Below, piece by piece: positions 12,558 to 22,879 of a DNA stretch of 64,000 nucleotides. Below the pieces are notes generated by a model. That model was not told the DNA's origin, searched no databases, and was given only the letters and a program-made list of their open reading frames with translations. The stretch is from Ricinus communis. Its lineage: Eukaryota > Streptophyta > Magnoliopsida > Malpighiales > Euphorbiaceae. Every line of letters begins with the position of its first letter. The first letter of the stretch is position 1. Position numbers and translations under genes: made by a program. Where the stretch lies: the NCBI RefSeq assembly GCF_019578655.1, contig NC_063264.1, positions 16,232,429 to 16,296,428 of the forward strand, written 5' to 3'.

Positions 12558-14851
12558 GTAACGCCTGCATTTTCTCATCATCCATGTTATGTGCATTTAC
12601 ATTTAATCATTGGGCATATGATGGTATATCAATGATATTTTTATTTTATGAGAACATATATATATTAATTATAAGTAGAGAATAAGAAGCATGATATTAG
12701 ATTATTAATTTAGATAAGTTGATTAAGTACTTGGGTTATGTGTATTAAGCCTTAAGACTTAATTGAACCAATAGTTGAAGGTTGGGTAAATAGATTGGAC
12801 TTAAAAGATACAATTAAAAGTTAGTACCTATATATGGTTAGTAAGAATTAATTTAGGGTGATAAAAATAGTTTAGTAGGTGGTGGCATTAAGAGAGGAAT
12901 ATTGGAAATTGGAACCATGAGTAAGCTCATTTTACCTCTTCATTTCTCTAAAATTCGTACATGGCCAAAAACACAAAATTTGGAATAAGAGAGAGGAGTG
13001 GAATACCTAGAAAAACTTAAGATTAAGATAGGATTTTGCCAACTATTGAAGGAGCCAAGCTAAAGCTAAAGGATTTAAGCATATTAGCAACCCAAAAGCT
13101 GAAATTGGTAAGTTGTTACTTGAGTGTTATAAATTTGTCATTAGGGTTCTTGATTACAAATTGGAAAAACTTCATTTGATGGTCTCATTGATTAATTAAA
13201 GGTCTGATTATCATGAATTAGTAGAGTATTGAATGATTGCATAAAGATTAAGCTTGATTTAAGTTTAAGTATGTTAAGATAGAAAACTGTCAAAATTCCA
13301 GCAACCTTGATGTTCTGTATTTTAGGCATAACATGGGTTATATAAGTCCAAATTAAACTTAATTGGTGTCTATGGAAAGTTTAAAGAGTCCTCTATAACT
13401 TTGTAGTTTTGTGATTTGGCTATTTTTGCCGTTTTGGTTGCTTAAATTGAGCAAACAGATTGCTGCTCGGGTACAACTAGCTGTATGACCCTTGCTCAGT
13501 AATTTGAAAATAATTAAATCTATAGAAGTCGGAATTGAGTAATTCTTCTTAGAGATGAAACTAGACGCATAAATGGATATGTCAATTTAATATGAGATTT
13601 TTGTATTAAGCCAATTTTGTCCAGAAATAAATATACCTTGGTACTAAATTCTGTCTAGAAAACAGAAATGTTGGAGATTAGTTTTATGCAATTTATTGAT
13701 GTTAATTTGAGTTAGATTGGTATTTAACTAGATGGGAAATGTTTATAGGATATTAAAACAGTAATTGAGAGTCTTAGAGGAAGAGTTAGACCTATGAATT
13801 AGAGAGGGGATGATCTTGTAATGCATTAGAACTCGCATTTACATGAATATTTGTAATATGCATGAAATGTGAATTGATGAATGTGTTGACAGGTACTCAA
13901 AGGCCTGGAAAGGAAGTTGTGGAGAAAGGAGGTTCTTATATGCTAAAGGAATAAGTATATTTTGAGTAAGTAAATAGTTAATATTTGCTATGTTCATATA
14001 TTTAATCAAATGTTCTGCAAATGGTTGCGTTTGCTTAATATTGCTTATGTTTGAATGACTGAGATGGAAATGATTGGTGTTGAGTGGAACAATTGTTATT
14101 GCTGAAATATGATATAAGTGAAATGATTGAATTGTCTGCATATGTGCATGTGAATGGTGGATTCCCCTATGAAAAAAAAAGATATATATATAAAGCCTTG
14201 GGAGGCTAAAGCCTAGAGAGGCTATAAAAGTGTATAATGTGAGATGAGGCGGAGCAGCTTACGTGTGTGATATGTGAGGATGAGGCGGAGCAGCACATTA
14301 AAGGGGATCCACAAGCCGTGAGAACTAACCATAATTGTTGAATTGTATTTCTTCTATGATGGTTGTAATGAATTGAGTAGAATGGTATGACTTTATACCT
14401 AAACTATGAATATCATGGAAAGTTATGTGATTGGGTGGAAATTGTATTAAGTGTATGTGATCTAGATTATGTTGATTATTTATTTACTGAGCTGGAGGCT
14501 CACCCCTCTCCAAAATTTTTCTTTTCAGGTTTGTAAATAGTAGTGCATCCGTTGGTTGTATGCGAAGTCTAGCTTTTAGCCCAAGTTGGGCCAGTTTGTG
14601 AAGTCTCCTCCGATGCATTTTTGTATGCGCTATGTGATATATATGGAAGTATGCCTTATAAGGCATAAGAAGATGTTTGTAATACTTGTTAAATGATGTT
14701 TAAGTATAATCATATGTTTATATATTAATAACCTTGTGTCTGGATTCTTAACAACCTACATATTGACCTATCTACCTGTAGTATATATTCTACGACGCTT
14801 GTATACTTCCTGGCTAATGTTTATTGGTTAGTATGTGATGGGGGTGTTACA
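12558..14851 (+). repeat. 3' LTR of element B
   Basis: This is a direct copy of 5808-8120, ending GTGTTACA before the second GCATA. The first T of the LTR is missing: coding sequence TTGA joins GTAACGCC directly. Differences from the 5' LTR include a loss of 8 bp near 14134 and short losses near 14580 and 14620. Confidence 0.95.
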
Positions 14852-14856
14852 GCATA

Positions 14857-15525
14857 CCTACTCAGCTGAACAAATTGCCTGGTGTATTCAGCCACAGATG
14901 ATTCTCCCTTAACTAACCTTTCAAACCTCTCCCTGTACTCCTGCCTTACACTGAAAGGGATGAAGTACTCTTCGAATCTGTCTCTGAATTGCCTCCACGA
15001 CAACCCATCCAGAAAGGGGCGGATATAATCTCTGAACCACTGGGATGCTATTCCCTTCAAGGAAAACCCGGCCATCTCGATGGTCCTCCTGTCAGAACAG
15101 TGCAAATCAGACGCCCTCTTTTCAACCTCATCCAAAAAGTCTAGAGGGTCTCCAGCTGTCCCATCAAACTCCACAGGTCTTAACTTGGTATACTCAGACA
15201 TAGGGACATCGTCCGGATTCTTGATACCGGACCCACTAGCACGACTTCCTGCACCCTGAGCAGCCTGCTGCTGCTGGAAGACTAGCAACTGCTCTAAGGC
15301 CCTCTGCATCCCAATCATACTGGACAAAAAAGCCTCCACTAGAATTTCACCAGCACCATGTACCTCCTCAGCCTCGCCCTGATCTGGTTGGGCAGCTGCT
15401 CGAGGCCTTCCTCGCCTTCTAGTACCATGGGCTGGGTCCGGAGGAGCCGTCTGAGCAGAAAACTCATCTTCACCTTCCTGGATCGATGCTGCAGCTGCAG
15501 TCGCTCGGGTTCTCGGCATTGGCAA
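14857..15525 (-). pseudogene. Element A gag, N-terminal half
   Basis: An open frame on the minus strand starts at the ATG ending at 15525 (MPMPRTRATAAAAS) and runs into element B, where reading stops in LTR sequence. It contains RRRGRPRAAAQ (an AT-hook-like RGRP core near residue 39), a Gln-rich stretch, and the Gag domain (YTKLRPVEFDGTAGDPLDFL, SQWFRDYIRPFLDGLSWRQF, FEEYFIPFSVRQEYRERFE, VAEYTRQFVQLSRYA). Gag coats the RNA in virus-like particles. If element B and one target copy are ignored, the frame continues directly into 5807 and leftwards, so this half was intact when B inserted. Confidence 0.92.
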
Positions 15526-15698
15526 GAGCTGAAAATGAACAACAAGTTATTAACCCAATAGACTCTCTAACGTATAGCGCAGATACTAGAATCAACGAAA
15601 CATGCAAGGACAGACTCAATTTTTCCTAGTTCCCGCAGTAGTTTAGAAAGCTAACCTAGGTCGAAGGAAAAACTAAACCTAAGCTCTGATACCAACTT
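15526..15698 (-). other. Leader of element A with tRNA-Met primer-binding site (15683-15694)
   Basis: GCTCTGATACCA at 15683-15694 is the complement of TGGTATCAGAGC, the initiator tRNA-Met primer site on the minus strand. It lies four bases from the 5' LTR end at 15699. The remaining 150 bases are an untranslated leader with no other feature I can name. Confidence 0.93.
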
Positions 15699-18037
15699 TG
15701 TCACGACCCACTTTGGGGGCCCGTGACCGGCACTAGGGAATGGGTATGCTTAAGACCACCGAAACCCGTAGTAAGCCTTACCAACCCGCAAATCCATATA
15801 TACAATTAACCAAATATAAAGTAGTCATAATTGTCTTGCATAATAAATCACCATACTACCAACAGGAGTCGGAATGTTATATAAATTTTAAAATTTCCTA
15901 CTGCGGATACTCTAGAGTAAAAATGACAAGTATAGAAGTACAAGATAATTACAAAAGTCCGAAGAAGAAGAAGTCGGACTGTCGAATGTGCGATGGCGAA
16001 TGTCTTTAACTATCACCTGAAAAAAATTACAACTGAGACTGTCAGTCTCGAGAGTGAGTCAAAATCAAATAATCTAAGGACTATTGCAACCTTCACATGA
16101 TATATTAATTATTCAGAACAATATACCAATTTTTGAATATAATTGCAATCATAATATATAATCATACACCATAATAATAAAATGATAAAAGAAGAGAGTG
16201 TAAATAAATAAAGACATTTTTACTTTCACGGGATGTGTGGCTAAGTAGAACCCTAACCCCAAATTCTAACGACCATTTTGGCTCTCTTAATCCAAATAAG
16301 ATCGGGCGCCCGAGAGCAATGCTCACTGTGGACCTTACCTCACCGGTCACTTAAGTATCCAAATAAGAAATCTAGTAGCCATTCGGCTCTTTTAATCCAA
16401 TAAGACTGGCGCCCCGAGAGCAATGCTCGACCAGGGACCTTACCTCCAGTCTGGTCACTTAAGTATCCAAATAAGAAATCTAGTAGCCATTCGGCTCTCT
16501 TAATCCAATAAGACTGGCGCCCCGAGAGCAATGCTCGACTAGGGACCTTACCTCCAGTCTGGTCACTTAAGTATCCAAATAAGCCGGCGCCCCGAGAGCA
16601 ATGCTCGACTAGGGACCTTACCTCCGGCAATTTACACAAATCAGCCCAGAGAGCCATGCTCGACCAGAGAAAACCCATAAATATCTTATTACATGTCCAT
16701 GATCATTACCGGTGCGCACGTGGTCCTGATGTAACCCATCAGGCGGGATGTTCTACAAGCCACATTTCCCAATTCGCAATCATCACATATAATAAATATC
16801 ATTATCTGATGAACTCATCCAACACATATCGAAATAAAGATTAAAGATTTAAGATAAAACAACGTGCAATTTGTGAGGGGAAAAATAATAACGTTTGTCT
16901 TATTATAACATACTAATAATAATATTTATATTATTTCAAATATTAATAATCAAGTGAAATCATTTATTTTGCGATACTAATAATCATATTAAGCACAAAT
17001 TCTAAATAGCATATTAAAATCAGACTAGCAATAGCGCAAAGATTAAATGACTTTAACTCACAGATTTGATGCGTTCCACAGTCCGCTCCTACTCCTCGGG
17101 TGGAGTCAAGGAAGGCTGAATTATCTAATAACAAAAGACATACAATTAATAGACATTCGAAAATTCTTCCTAAACTTAGAAACTAAGGTCGACCGCCTAG
17201 AATTAAATTGGACTCGAGGATTACTGAAAATTTGATGTGAACCTCCCTAAATTACGGATATTTACCCCCCGTAAAACGGGTCCAGGACTGCCAAAAACAT
17301 ATCAAACATGCCGGAATTTAATAACAGGGAGGCCACAAGAACTGCATTAATATTTTCCCGACTCCAAAACACCACAATCCAAACAATTTAATTTGATTTA
17401 TTTTTAAACTACCCAACACAAGCAATTAATAGCCACAATAACTTTCTAATATTATAACAAAATTTTTCGAGTCTAATAAAATTATACCGAGTTAAAAATT
17501 GAAACATTTCAAGGCCCGAGAAAACACCGGTCCGAAGCCGGTCCCCGCCAATGTTGTCGAATTCAAATCCGGAGCGCCTAAGCTCAAGTTCTTCGGGAGT
17601 CCGGAAGTACAAGAGTTTTGGCCGGAAAGTGGCCGGCGGATCGGGGCCGGAAAGTCGCTGCTCACGCGACACTTTCCAAGGCCGGCAAGGATTTTCCGAC
17701 GGAGGAGGGTTGCTTCCGGGGTTTTTGGGGATGGGAGTCCGATTCGGCGTCGGTTTGTGGAAAGGACGGCGGAGGCCGAATCGATGATGGCGGCCTCTTC
17801 GTCCTTCGTCGGTGTCAGCGGAAAGGAAGGAGGAGGGAAGGCGCCGAATGGCTACGTAGGCAAGGAGGAGAAGGCAATGACGGGGAGAGGGAGAAGGGTG
17901 AAAGCGATTGACGTAGGGGAGTGAAGGGAAGGAAAGGAGGAAGGAAAAGGAGGAGGGGGAGGAGAAAAAGGAGAGATTTTTTTTTTAAATATATATATAT
18001 ATATATAATTATTATTATTACAACTAAGGGTGTTACA
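15699..18037 (-). repeat. 5' LTR of element A (complete, about 2.34 kb)
   Basis: On the plus strand it runs from TGTCACGACCC to GGTGTTACA, that is TG..CA termini. It matches 1-1666 from 16283 onwards, which allows the left LTR to be placed as the matching copy. It includes the 108-bp array (16280-16615), an AT-rich middle, a GC-rich block (17550-17900), a purine-rich run and a TA microsatellite (17988-18007). The GC-rich block opens frames up to 141 codons that are not conserved in the other LTR and are not genes. Confidence 0.93.
16280..16615. repeat. 108-bp tandem repeat inside the 5' LTR of A
   Basis: Units start at 16280 (a diverged 105-bp version), 16385 and 16493 (108 bp apart), followed by a truncated, rearranged unit from about 16582. 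The repeat produces an apparent minus-strand protein with a repeated GYLSDQTGGKVP block, which is an artefact of the array. Repeat number and junctions differ from the left LTR. Confidence 0.85.
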
Positions 18038-18590
18038 ACAACAACAAATATACTATCTCTACCTTTCCTAGATCTCGGCAAACCAAGCACAAAGTCCATA
18101 GACAAATCCTGTCCAAGGAACATCGGGGAATAGGTAAAGGTGTATATAACCCATGGGGTTGCAGTTTGGACTTAGCTTTCAAATGCACAATGCATTGACC
18201 ACAAATTTTATGCACATCACGTTTCATGCATGGCCAATAAAAATGCTCAATCAGAATATCATAAGTCTTTTGCACCCCAAAATGACCCATTAAACCGCCT
18301 GTGCTTCCCTAACCAATACAAATGAAAGAACAATTAGGAATACAAAGGCGATTTTTCTTGAAAAGAAATCCCTCAAACACATAAAAATCCCATTAGCACA
18401 AGTTGTAAACATGCCACTGAAATTATTATCACTCACATACAACTCTTTTATGAACTCGAAGCCCAAAGAATTTAGAATCAAGAGTAGTAAGTAAAGCATA
18501 CCTTCGAGATAGTGCATCAAAGCAACCACATTCTCCTTACCTTTCTTGTATTTGATCACATATGGGAATGTCTCAATGAACTCCATCCAC
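18038..18590 (-). pseudogene. Element C integrase start and RNase H end, frame-broken
   Basis: On the minus strand, 18290-18590 encodes the link between RNase H and integrase ([20 protein letters not shown], then [12 protein letters not shown]). 18045-18290 encodes the zinc-binding part ([35 protein letters not shown]) and [10 protein letters not shown]. Compared with element D, the second Cys environment is altered ([10 protein letters not shown] instead of [10 protein letters not shown]). The catalytic core starts, in a shifted frame, with [20 protein letters not shown] and is cut after the VVV codons by element A at 18038. The three catalytic acidic residues are therefore missing here. Confidence 0.88.
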
Positions 18591-18605
18591 TTAGCATGTC
18601 TTGAT

Positions 18606-20702
18606 TCAGTTTGTCTTGCCCTTGAGATGCTTCAAACTCTCATGATCCGTGTGGATGACAAATTCTTTGGGCCATAAATAGTGTTGCCATATTTGCAAGG
18701 CCCGAACCAAAGCATAGAGTTCTTTGTCATAGGTTGGGTACCGAAGGGCTGCTCCATTTAGTTTTTCACTAAAATAGCATATAGGTCTGCCTTCTTGCAT
18801 CAAAACAGCACCAACCCCAATGCCACTAGCATCACACTCAATCTCAAAGGTTTTGTCAAAGTTAGGTAAACCCAACAAAGGAGCAGCACACAACATATCT
18901 TTAAGCATATTAAAAGCATGTTCTTGTGCATCATCCCAAGTAAACCCAATGTTTTTCTTGACAATTTCATTCAAAGGTGCAGCTATACTACTAAAGTCCT
19001 TAATGAACCTCCTATAGAAACTAGCCAAGCCATGAAAACTCCTAACTTGGCTAATGTTTTTAGGTGTTGGCCACTCCCTAATTGCTTTCACTTTCTCCAC
19101 ATCAACCTCGAGCCCCTTTGAACTAACGACAAAACCAAGAAAATTAACTTTATCCATGCAAAAAGCACACTTTTTTAAATTGGCATACAATTTTTCTACC
19201 CTAAGAATGTCTAGAACCCTACGCACATGCATGACATGATCATCAATGGACTTGGAATAAACTAAGATATCATCAAAATACACAACCACAAATTTACCAA
19301 GACACTCACGCAAGACATGGTTCATCAACCTCAGAAAAGTACTAGGTGCATTTGTAAGCCCAAACGGCATAACTAACCACTCATTTAGACCATATTTAGT
19401 CTTAAAAGCCGTTTTCCACTCATCACCAGTTTTCATGCAAATTTGATAATAACCAGAACGCAAATCAATCTTAGTAAACAAACATGCACCATGCAACTCA
19501 TCAAGCATATCATCTAACCTAGGAATGAGATGACGATACTTTACCGTTATTTTATTGATTGCACGACAGTCCACACACATTCTCCATGTGCCATCCTTCT
19601 TTGGAACCAAAATCACTGGAACCGCACAAGGACTTAAGCTCTCACGCACATACCCCTTTGACATCAGTTCTTCCACTTGCCTTTGAAGCTCCTTTGTCTC
19701 CTCTGGATTACTTCTATAGGCTGGTCTATTCAGTATGGAAGCCCCGGGTATGAAGTCTATTTGATGTTCTATCCCTCTTTGAGGAGGTAATCCACTTGGC
19801 ATTTCCTCGGGAAAGACATCAGCAAATTCCTGCAAAAGATTAGCAAACACACTCGGCAAGGAAAGATAAAGTTCAGTAGTGTTCAAATATACATCTTTAT
19901 AAGTAACAACAAATAACATCCGACTTGAATGAATTGCATGCCTAACTTCACTTTCCCTAGCCAAAAAACTACCCTTTGCATTTGTTTTCTCTTTAGGCTG
20001 AATCTCACCCTTTGGGTTTTCATGTTCCTTTTTGTTATTTTCAGCCTCACGCTTCTCTCTTTCCAACTTACATTGGTCATCATACACTTCCTTAGGAGAA
20101 AGAGGTGTCAAAGTAACTTTTCTCCCATCCTTCACAAATGAGTACCTATTTAGAAAGCCATCATGGAAGGCCCTCGTATCAAATTCCCATGGCCTACCTA
20201 ACAAGATATGGCCAGCATACATTGGCACTATATCACATAGCGCCTCATCTGAATATCTACCAATTGTGAAAGGTACAACAACTTGCTTATTCACTTTGAT
20301 CTCACCATAATTATTTAACCATAATAATTTATAAGGTCTAGGATGTGGAATTAGATTTAAACCCAATTTTTCAACCATTAAAGTGCTAGCAACATTTGTA
20401 CAACTACCACCATCAATAATAACAAGACAAGTCTTACCTTGTACAAGGAATCTTGTGTGGAAAATGTTGTCTCTTTGCTGCTCCAAGGTATCATCTTTCT
20501 TCATTTGAACACTTAGTGTGCGCCTAGCCACCAAGAGCTCACCTCCCATAGGACCCTCAATGCAATCATCGTTGCCGTCTTCCAATTGTGGTATCTCATC
20601 ATCATTATCACTCTCTTCACTTGCTGTTTCAATCTCCCCATGGTCTCTAGCCACCATTGCCCGCTTGTTTGGACATTGTGAAGCAATATGGCCACGCCCC
20701 AA
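18606..20702 (-). CDS. Element C pol: protease, reverse transcriptase and RNase H, 698-codon open frame
   Basis: The frame opens inside the gag zinc knuckle ([10 protein letters not shown], residues 2-11), so it is a piece of a gag-pol gene rather than a gene with its own start. The protease active site is [12 protein letters not shown] (Asp 97), with [11 protein letters not shown] about 70 residues later. RT spans roughly residues 345-530 with [11 protein letters not shown] (411-421), [13 protein letters not shown] and the catalytic YFDDILVYS (475-483). RNase H begins with [16 protein letters not shown] (Asp 624) and includes [19 protein letters not shown] and [10 protein letters not shown] (Asp 686). 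It ends in a stop just after that, where the family continues into integrase. This length of open frame in an otherwise decayed element is notable. No product is expected because gag upstream has stops. Confidence 0.88.
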   Translation of the reverse strand: MGRGHIASQCPNKRAMVARDHGEIETASEESDNDDEIPQLEDGNDDCIEGPMGGELLVARRTLSVQMKKDDTLEQQRDNIFHTRFLVQGKTCLVIIDGGSCTNVASTLMVEKLGLNLIPHPRPYKLLWLNNYGEIKVNKQVVVPFTIGRYSDEALCDIVPMYAGHILLGRPWEFDTRAFHDGFLNRYSFVKDGRKVTLTPLSPKEVYDDQCKLEREKREAENNKKEHENPKGEIQPKEKTNAKGSFLARESEVRHAIHSSRMLFVVTYKDVYLNTTELYLSLPSVFANLLQEFADVFPEEMPSGLPPQRGIEHQIDFIPGASILNRPAYRSNPEETKELQRQVEELMSKGYVRESLSPCAVPVILVPKKDGTWRMCVDCRAINKITVKYRHLIPRLDDMLDELHGACLFTKIDLRSGYYQICMKTGDEWKTAFKTKYGLNEWLVMPFGLTNAPSTFLRLMNHVLRECLGKFVVVYFDDILVYSKSIDDHVMHVRRVLDILRVEKLYANLKKCAFCMDKVNFLGFVVSSKGLEVDVEKVKAIREWPTPKNISQVRSFHGLASFYRRFIKDFSSIAAPLNEIVKKNIGFTWDDAQEHAFNMLKDMLCAAPLLGLPNFDKTFEIECDASGIGVGAVLMQEGRPICYFSEKLNGAALRYPTYDKELYALVRALQIWQHYLWPKEFVIHTDHESLKHLKGKTN

Positions 20703-21855
20703 GCATTTGAAACACTTGATGTCTCTATTCTTTTCTTTGTTAATTTATGGTTTAGATGTGTCTTTGTTGCCTGAAATGCTTTTCCCTTTGTTGTCATTGG
20801 GAATAACCTTATCATCACCTTTCTTACCTCCTTTCCAAGAATTACCAATGTGGCCTCCCACTCGAAGTGCCCTTATATTCAAACCTTGCTGTCCCTCTAG
20901 GTTTTAGTTGCTTTTCCACCTTAATTGCAAGGTGAACTAACCTCTCAAGCTCTACATAATGTTGCAACTCTACCCTATCAGCAATCTCCTTATTAAGCCC
21001 ACCAATGAATCGTGCCATGGTAGCTTCTCTATCCTCATCCAAATCAGCCCTAGTCATGAGCATTTCCATCTCCTTATAAAAATCCTCAACACTCCTTGTA
21101 CCTTGCCTCAAAGATTGGAGTCTTTGATGTAACTCCCTATGGTAATGTCTGGGTATAAAACGCCTTCTCATGATAGTTTTGAGTGCAATCCAACTACCAA
21201 TAGGCTCTTCCATGTTCCTCCTCCTACTAACCACCAACTGATCCCACCAAACTATAGCATAGTCACTAAATTGGGTAACCACCAATTTCACCTTTTTCTC
21301 CTCTGAAAAGTTATGGCAATCAAAGATAAGGTCAACTCACTTTTCCCACTCCAAATATGCCTCCGAATCAGTTTTTCCCAAGAAGGTAGGAATACTAAGT
21401 TTGATACTACCTAAGTTCCTATCAACATCATCATAGTTCCCATAACCACCAAACTCACCACCAAAGTGTCCTCTACCTGTACCAAGATTTTGGTATCTCC
21501 TAGCTTCTCTACCCAGGCCTCTACCAACCCCACCATAGGCTGCATTATCATACTCCTCAAAACCCTCATCAAAGTCATCCTTATTCACCCCAATTGGCTG
21601 CCCATGATTACCTTGCACATTCCCCCCTTCATCAAGCCTATTTCCCAGACCTCGGGCAAGTGCATTAATTTGGTCCATAATGGCTTATTGATTGGTTGCC
21701 ATTTCCCTTCGTTGGGCTGCCATGTCAAGTTGCAACCTCTCCATTTGCTCATTCATATTTCTTATGCTTCGTTGCACCCTCTCATTTTCATGCATTTGTG
21801 CTGTGGGTATGCCGGTAGTTAGCACATTATTACCTCCACTAGAACCACTTGACAT
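20690..21855 (-). pseudogene. Element C gag with in-frame stops
   Basis: The likely start is the ATG at 21853-21855 (MSSGSSGGNNVLTTG), followed by a coiled-coil-like stretch (ENERVQRSIRNMNEQMERLQ). A TAA interrupts at about 21683 and a TGA at about 21335, both in the same frame. The core Gag domain at 20842-21330 reads FSDYAIVWWDQLV, MRRRFIPRHYHRELHQRLQ, EDREATMARFIGGLNKEIAD and VELQHYVELERLVHLAIK. A one-base shift near 20850 and another stop near 20745 precede the zinc knuckle [14 protein letters not shown] (about 20680-20725). Confidence 0.9.
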
Positions 21856-22879
21856 GCTGCAATAAGAGTTAGTATGCAATAAAAAAAATAAATCGAAGGA
21901 AATTAAGGACCTCACCAACACTCCCTCACGTGTTTACTCTCAATTAATGGGGATGGTCACTCGTGTTTCGCACAATCAAGAATGATCACACAAGGCTGAA
22001 AACTCACACCACTCAGCTTGTTTTCAAGGATTCTTATGTGAATCAATAACCACACATCAAGTTATTTCACTATGCTTGCAATGCACCAAGAATTATGATC
22101 TAAAAAGCTTAGTTAAGGCAAAACGCAAAAGTCAAGAAAATTAAACAATTAGTCACGCTTTCAATAAAATTAGGACTACAAACAAGCGAAAACTTCAAAC
22201 GGATGCAAATGACATATGAAGAAACAATCTAGATGTAAGAAACAAGAAAGATGCAGTTCAGCTTAAAATAGGAAAAGAAGGAACGGATTCAGGAAGCAAA
22301 AATCATAAAGAAGGTTGATCAAGAAGGAAGGTTACCTCTTTATGCTTTAAATGTGTCAAATCTGCCCAAACTCAAAAGACACACAAAGAGGAGAATAAAT
22401 GAAGGACAAAAACGAATTTAGAGCTGAATCAATTCAAATAAGATGGTATGTATAAGGCTCAGGTCATTGGAATTTAATGTCCCTTTGAATCTTCCCAAAC
22501 AGCCACCAAATCCTTATTTATGTAGGATTGTGAAAATCTCCCTAAACCTTTTAACAACCCTAATATCTATGTAATCACCCCAAGAACAATGATTTCAACA
22601 CCAAATACGTTTTTTCCACTAACAAAGACAATCAAACCAATCAGACCTATTCCTTTTCTTTTTTTTTTGCTAATTCGGATATGATAATTTTCTTTTCTTG
22701 TTTCATTTTTTTTTTTGAATCAGAATCAAAAACTACAAGAATCAAGAACTAAACAATGTAGATCTCAAGAATACCAAGAATACTTCAAGAACAATATCAA
22801 GAACTCAAGGAAAACAAACAATAACTTAAAGAAAAGGGATAAATAACCTGATTTTAAGAGCCAAAGCTCTGATACCAAA
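21856..22879 (-). other. Leader of element C with tRNA-Met primer-binding site (22866-22877)
   Basis: GCTCTGATACCA at 22866-22877 complements TGGTATCAGAGC, two bases from the LTR boundary at 22880. The 1-kb leader between it and gag holds homopolymer T runs (22660-22720) and no open frame. Long leaders of this kind are usual for the group. Confidence 0.9.

Larger units (their letters stand above)
5808..14851 (+). mobile_element. Element B: Tekay/Del-like Ty3/gypsy element nested in gag of A
   Basis: Two long direct repeats (5808-8120 and 12558-14851) bound gag, protease, RT, RNase H and part of integrase on the plus strand. The insertion is flanked by the 5-bp target duplication GCATA (5803-5807 and 14852-14856). 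By eye the LTRs differ by about 13 substitutions and several small indels over about 2.3 kb, so it is fairly recent. Internally it lacks the integrase C-terminus, any chromodomain and the polypurine tract. Coding frames are heavily interrupted. The integrase style (HPGSTKMYKNLK, CLTCRQVK-like) puts it in the same broad clade as element A. Confidence 0.95.
1..18037 (-). mobile_element. Element A: Tekay/Del-like Ty3/gypsy chromovirus, minus strand, interrupted by element B
   Basis: Read on the minus strand, this is an LTR retrotransposon in the order 5' LTR (15699-18037), tRNA-Met primer site, gag, protease, RT, RNase H, integrase, chromodomain, polypurine tract, 3' LTR (1-1666, cut by the window edge). 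The domain order with integrase after RT identifies Ty3/gypsy. The long LTRs, the chromodomain and the integrase style (HPGSTKMYHDLK, CLTCQQVK) fit the Tekay/Del clade; the clade is inferred, not tested by phylogeny. Gag is split by element B. Most reading frames carry frameshifts, so the copy is not autonomous. Its right end lies inside the integrase of element C. The 5 bp after the right LTR (18038-18042, ACAAC) are one half of the expected target duplication; the other half lies outside the window. Confidence 0.93.

Noticed and set aside
16280..16615. CRISPR-like array
   Set aside because: The repeats are adjacent 108-bp units without unique spacers, inside an LTR of a plant retrotransposon.
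16340..16678. Repeated-peptide protein on the minus strand (GYLSDQTGGKVP units)
   Set aside because: A by-product of a 108-bp tandem repeat, whose unit length is a multiple of three.
17499..17924. 141-codon plus-strand open frame
   Set aside because: Same GC-rich LTR block as above. The matching frame in the left LTR is disrupted, so it is not a gene.
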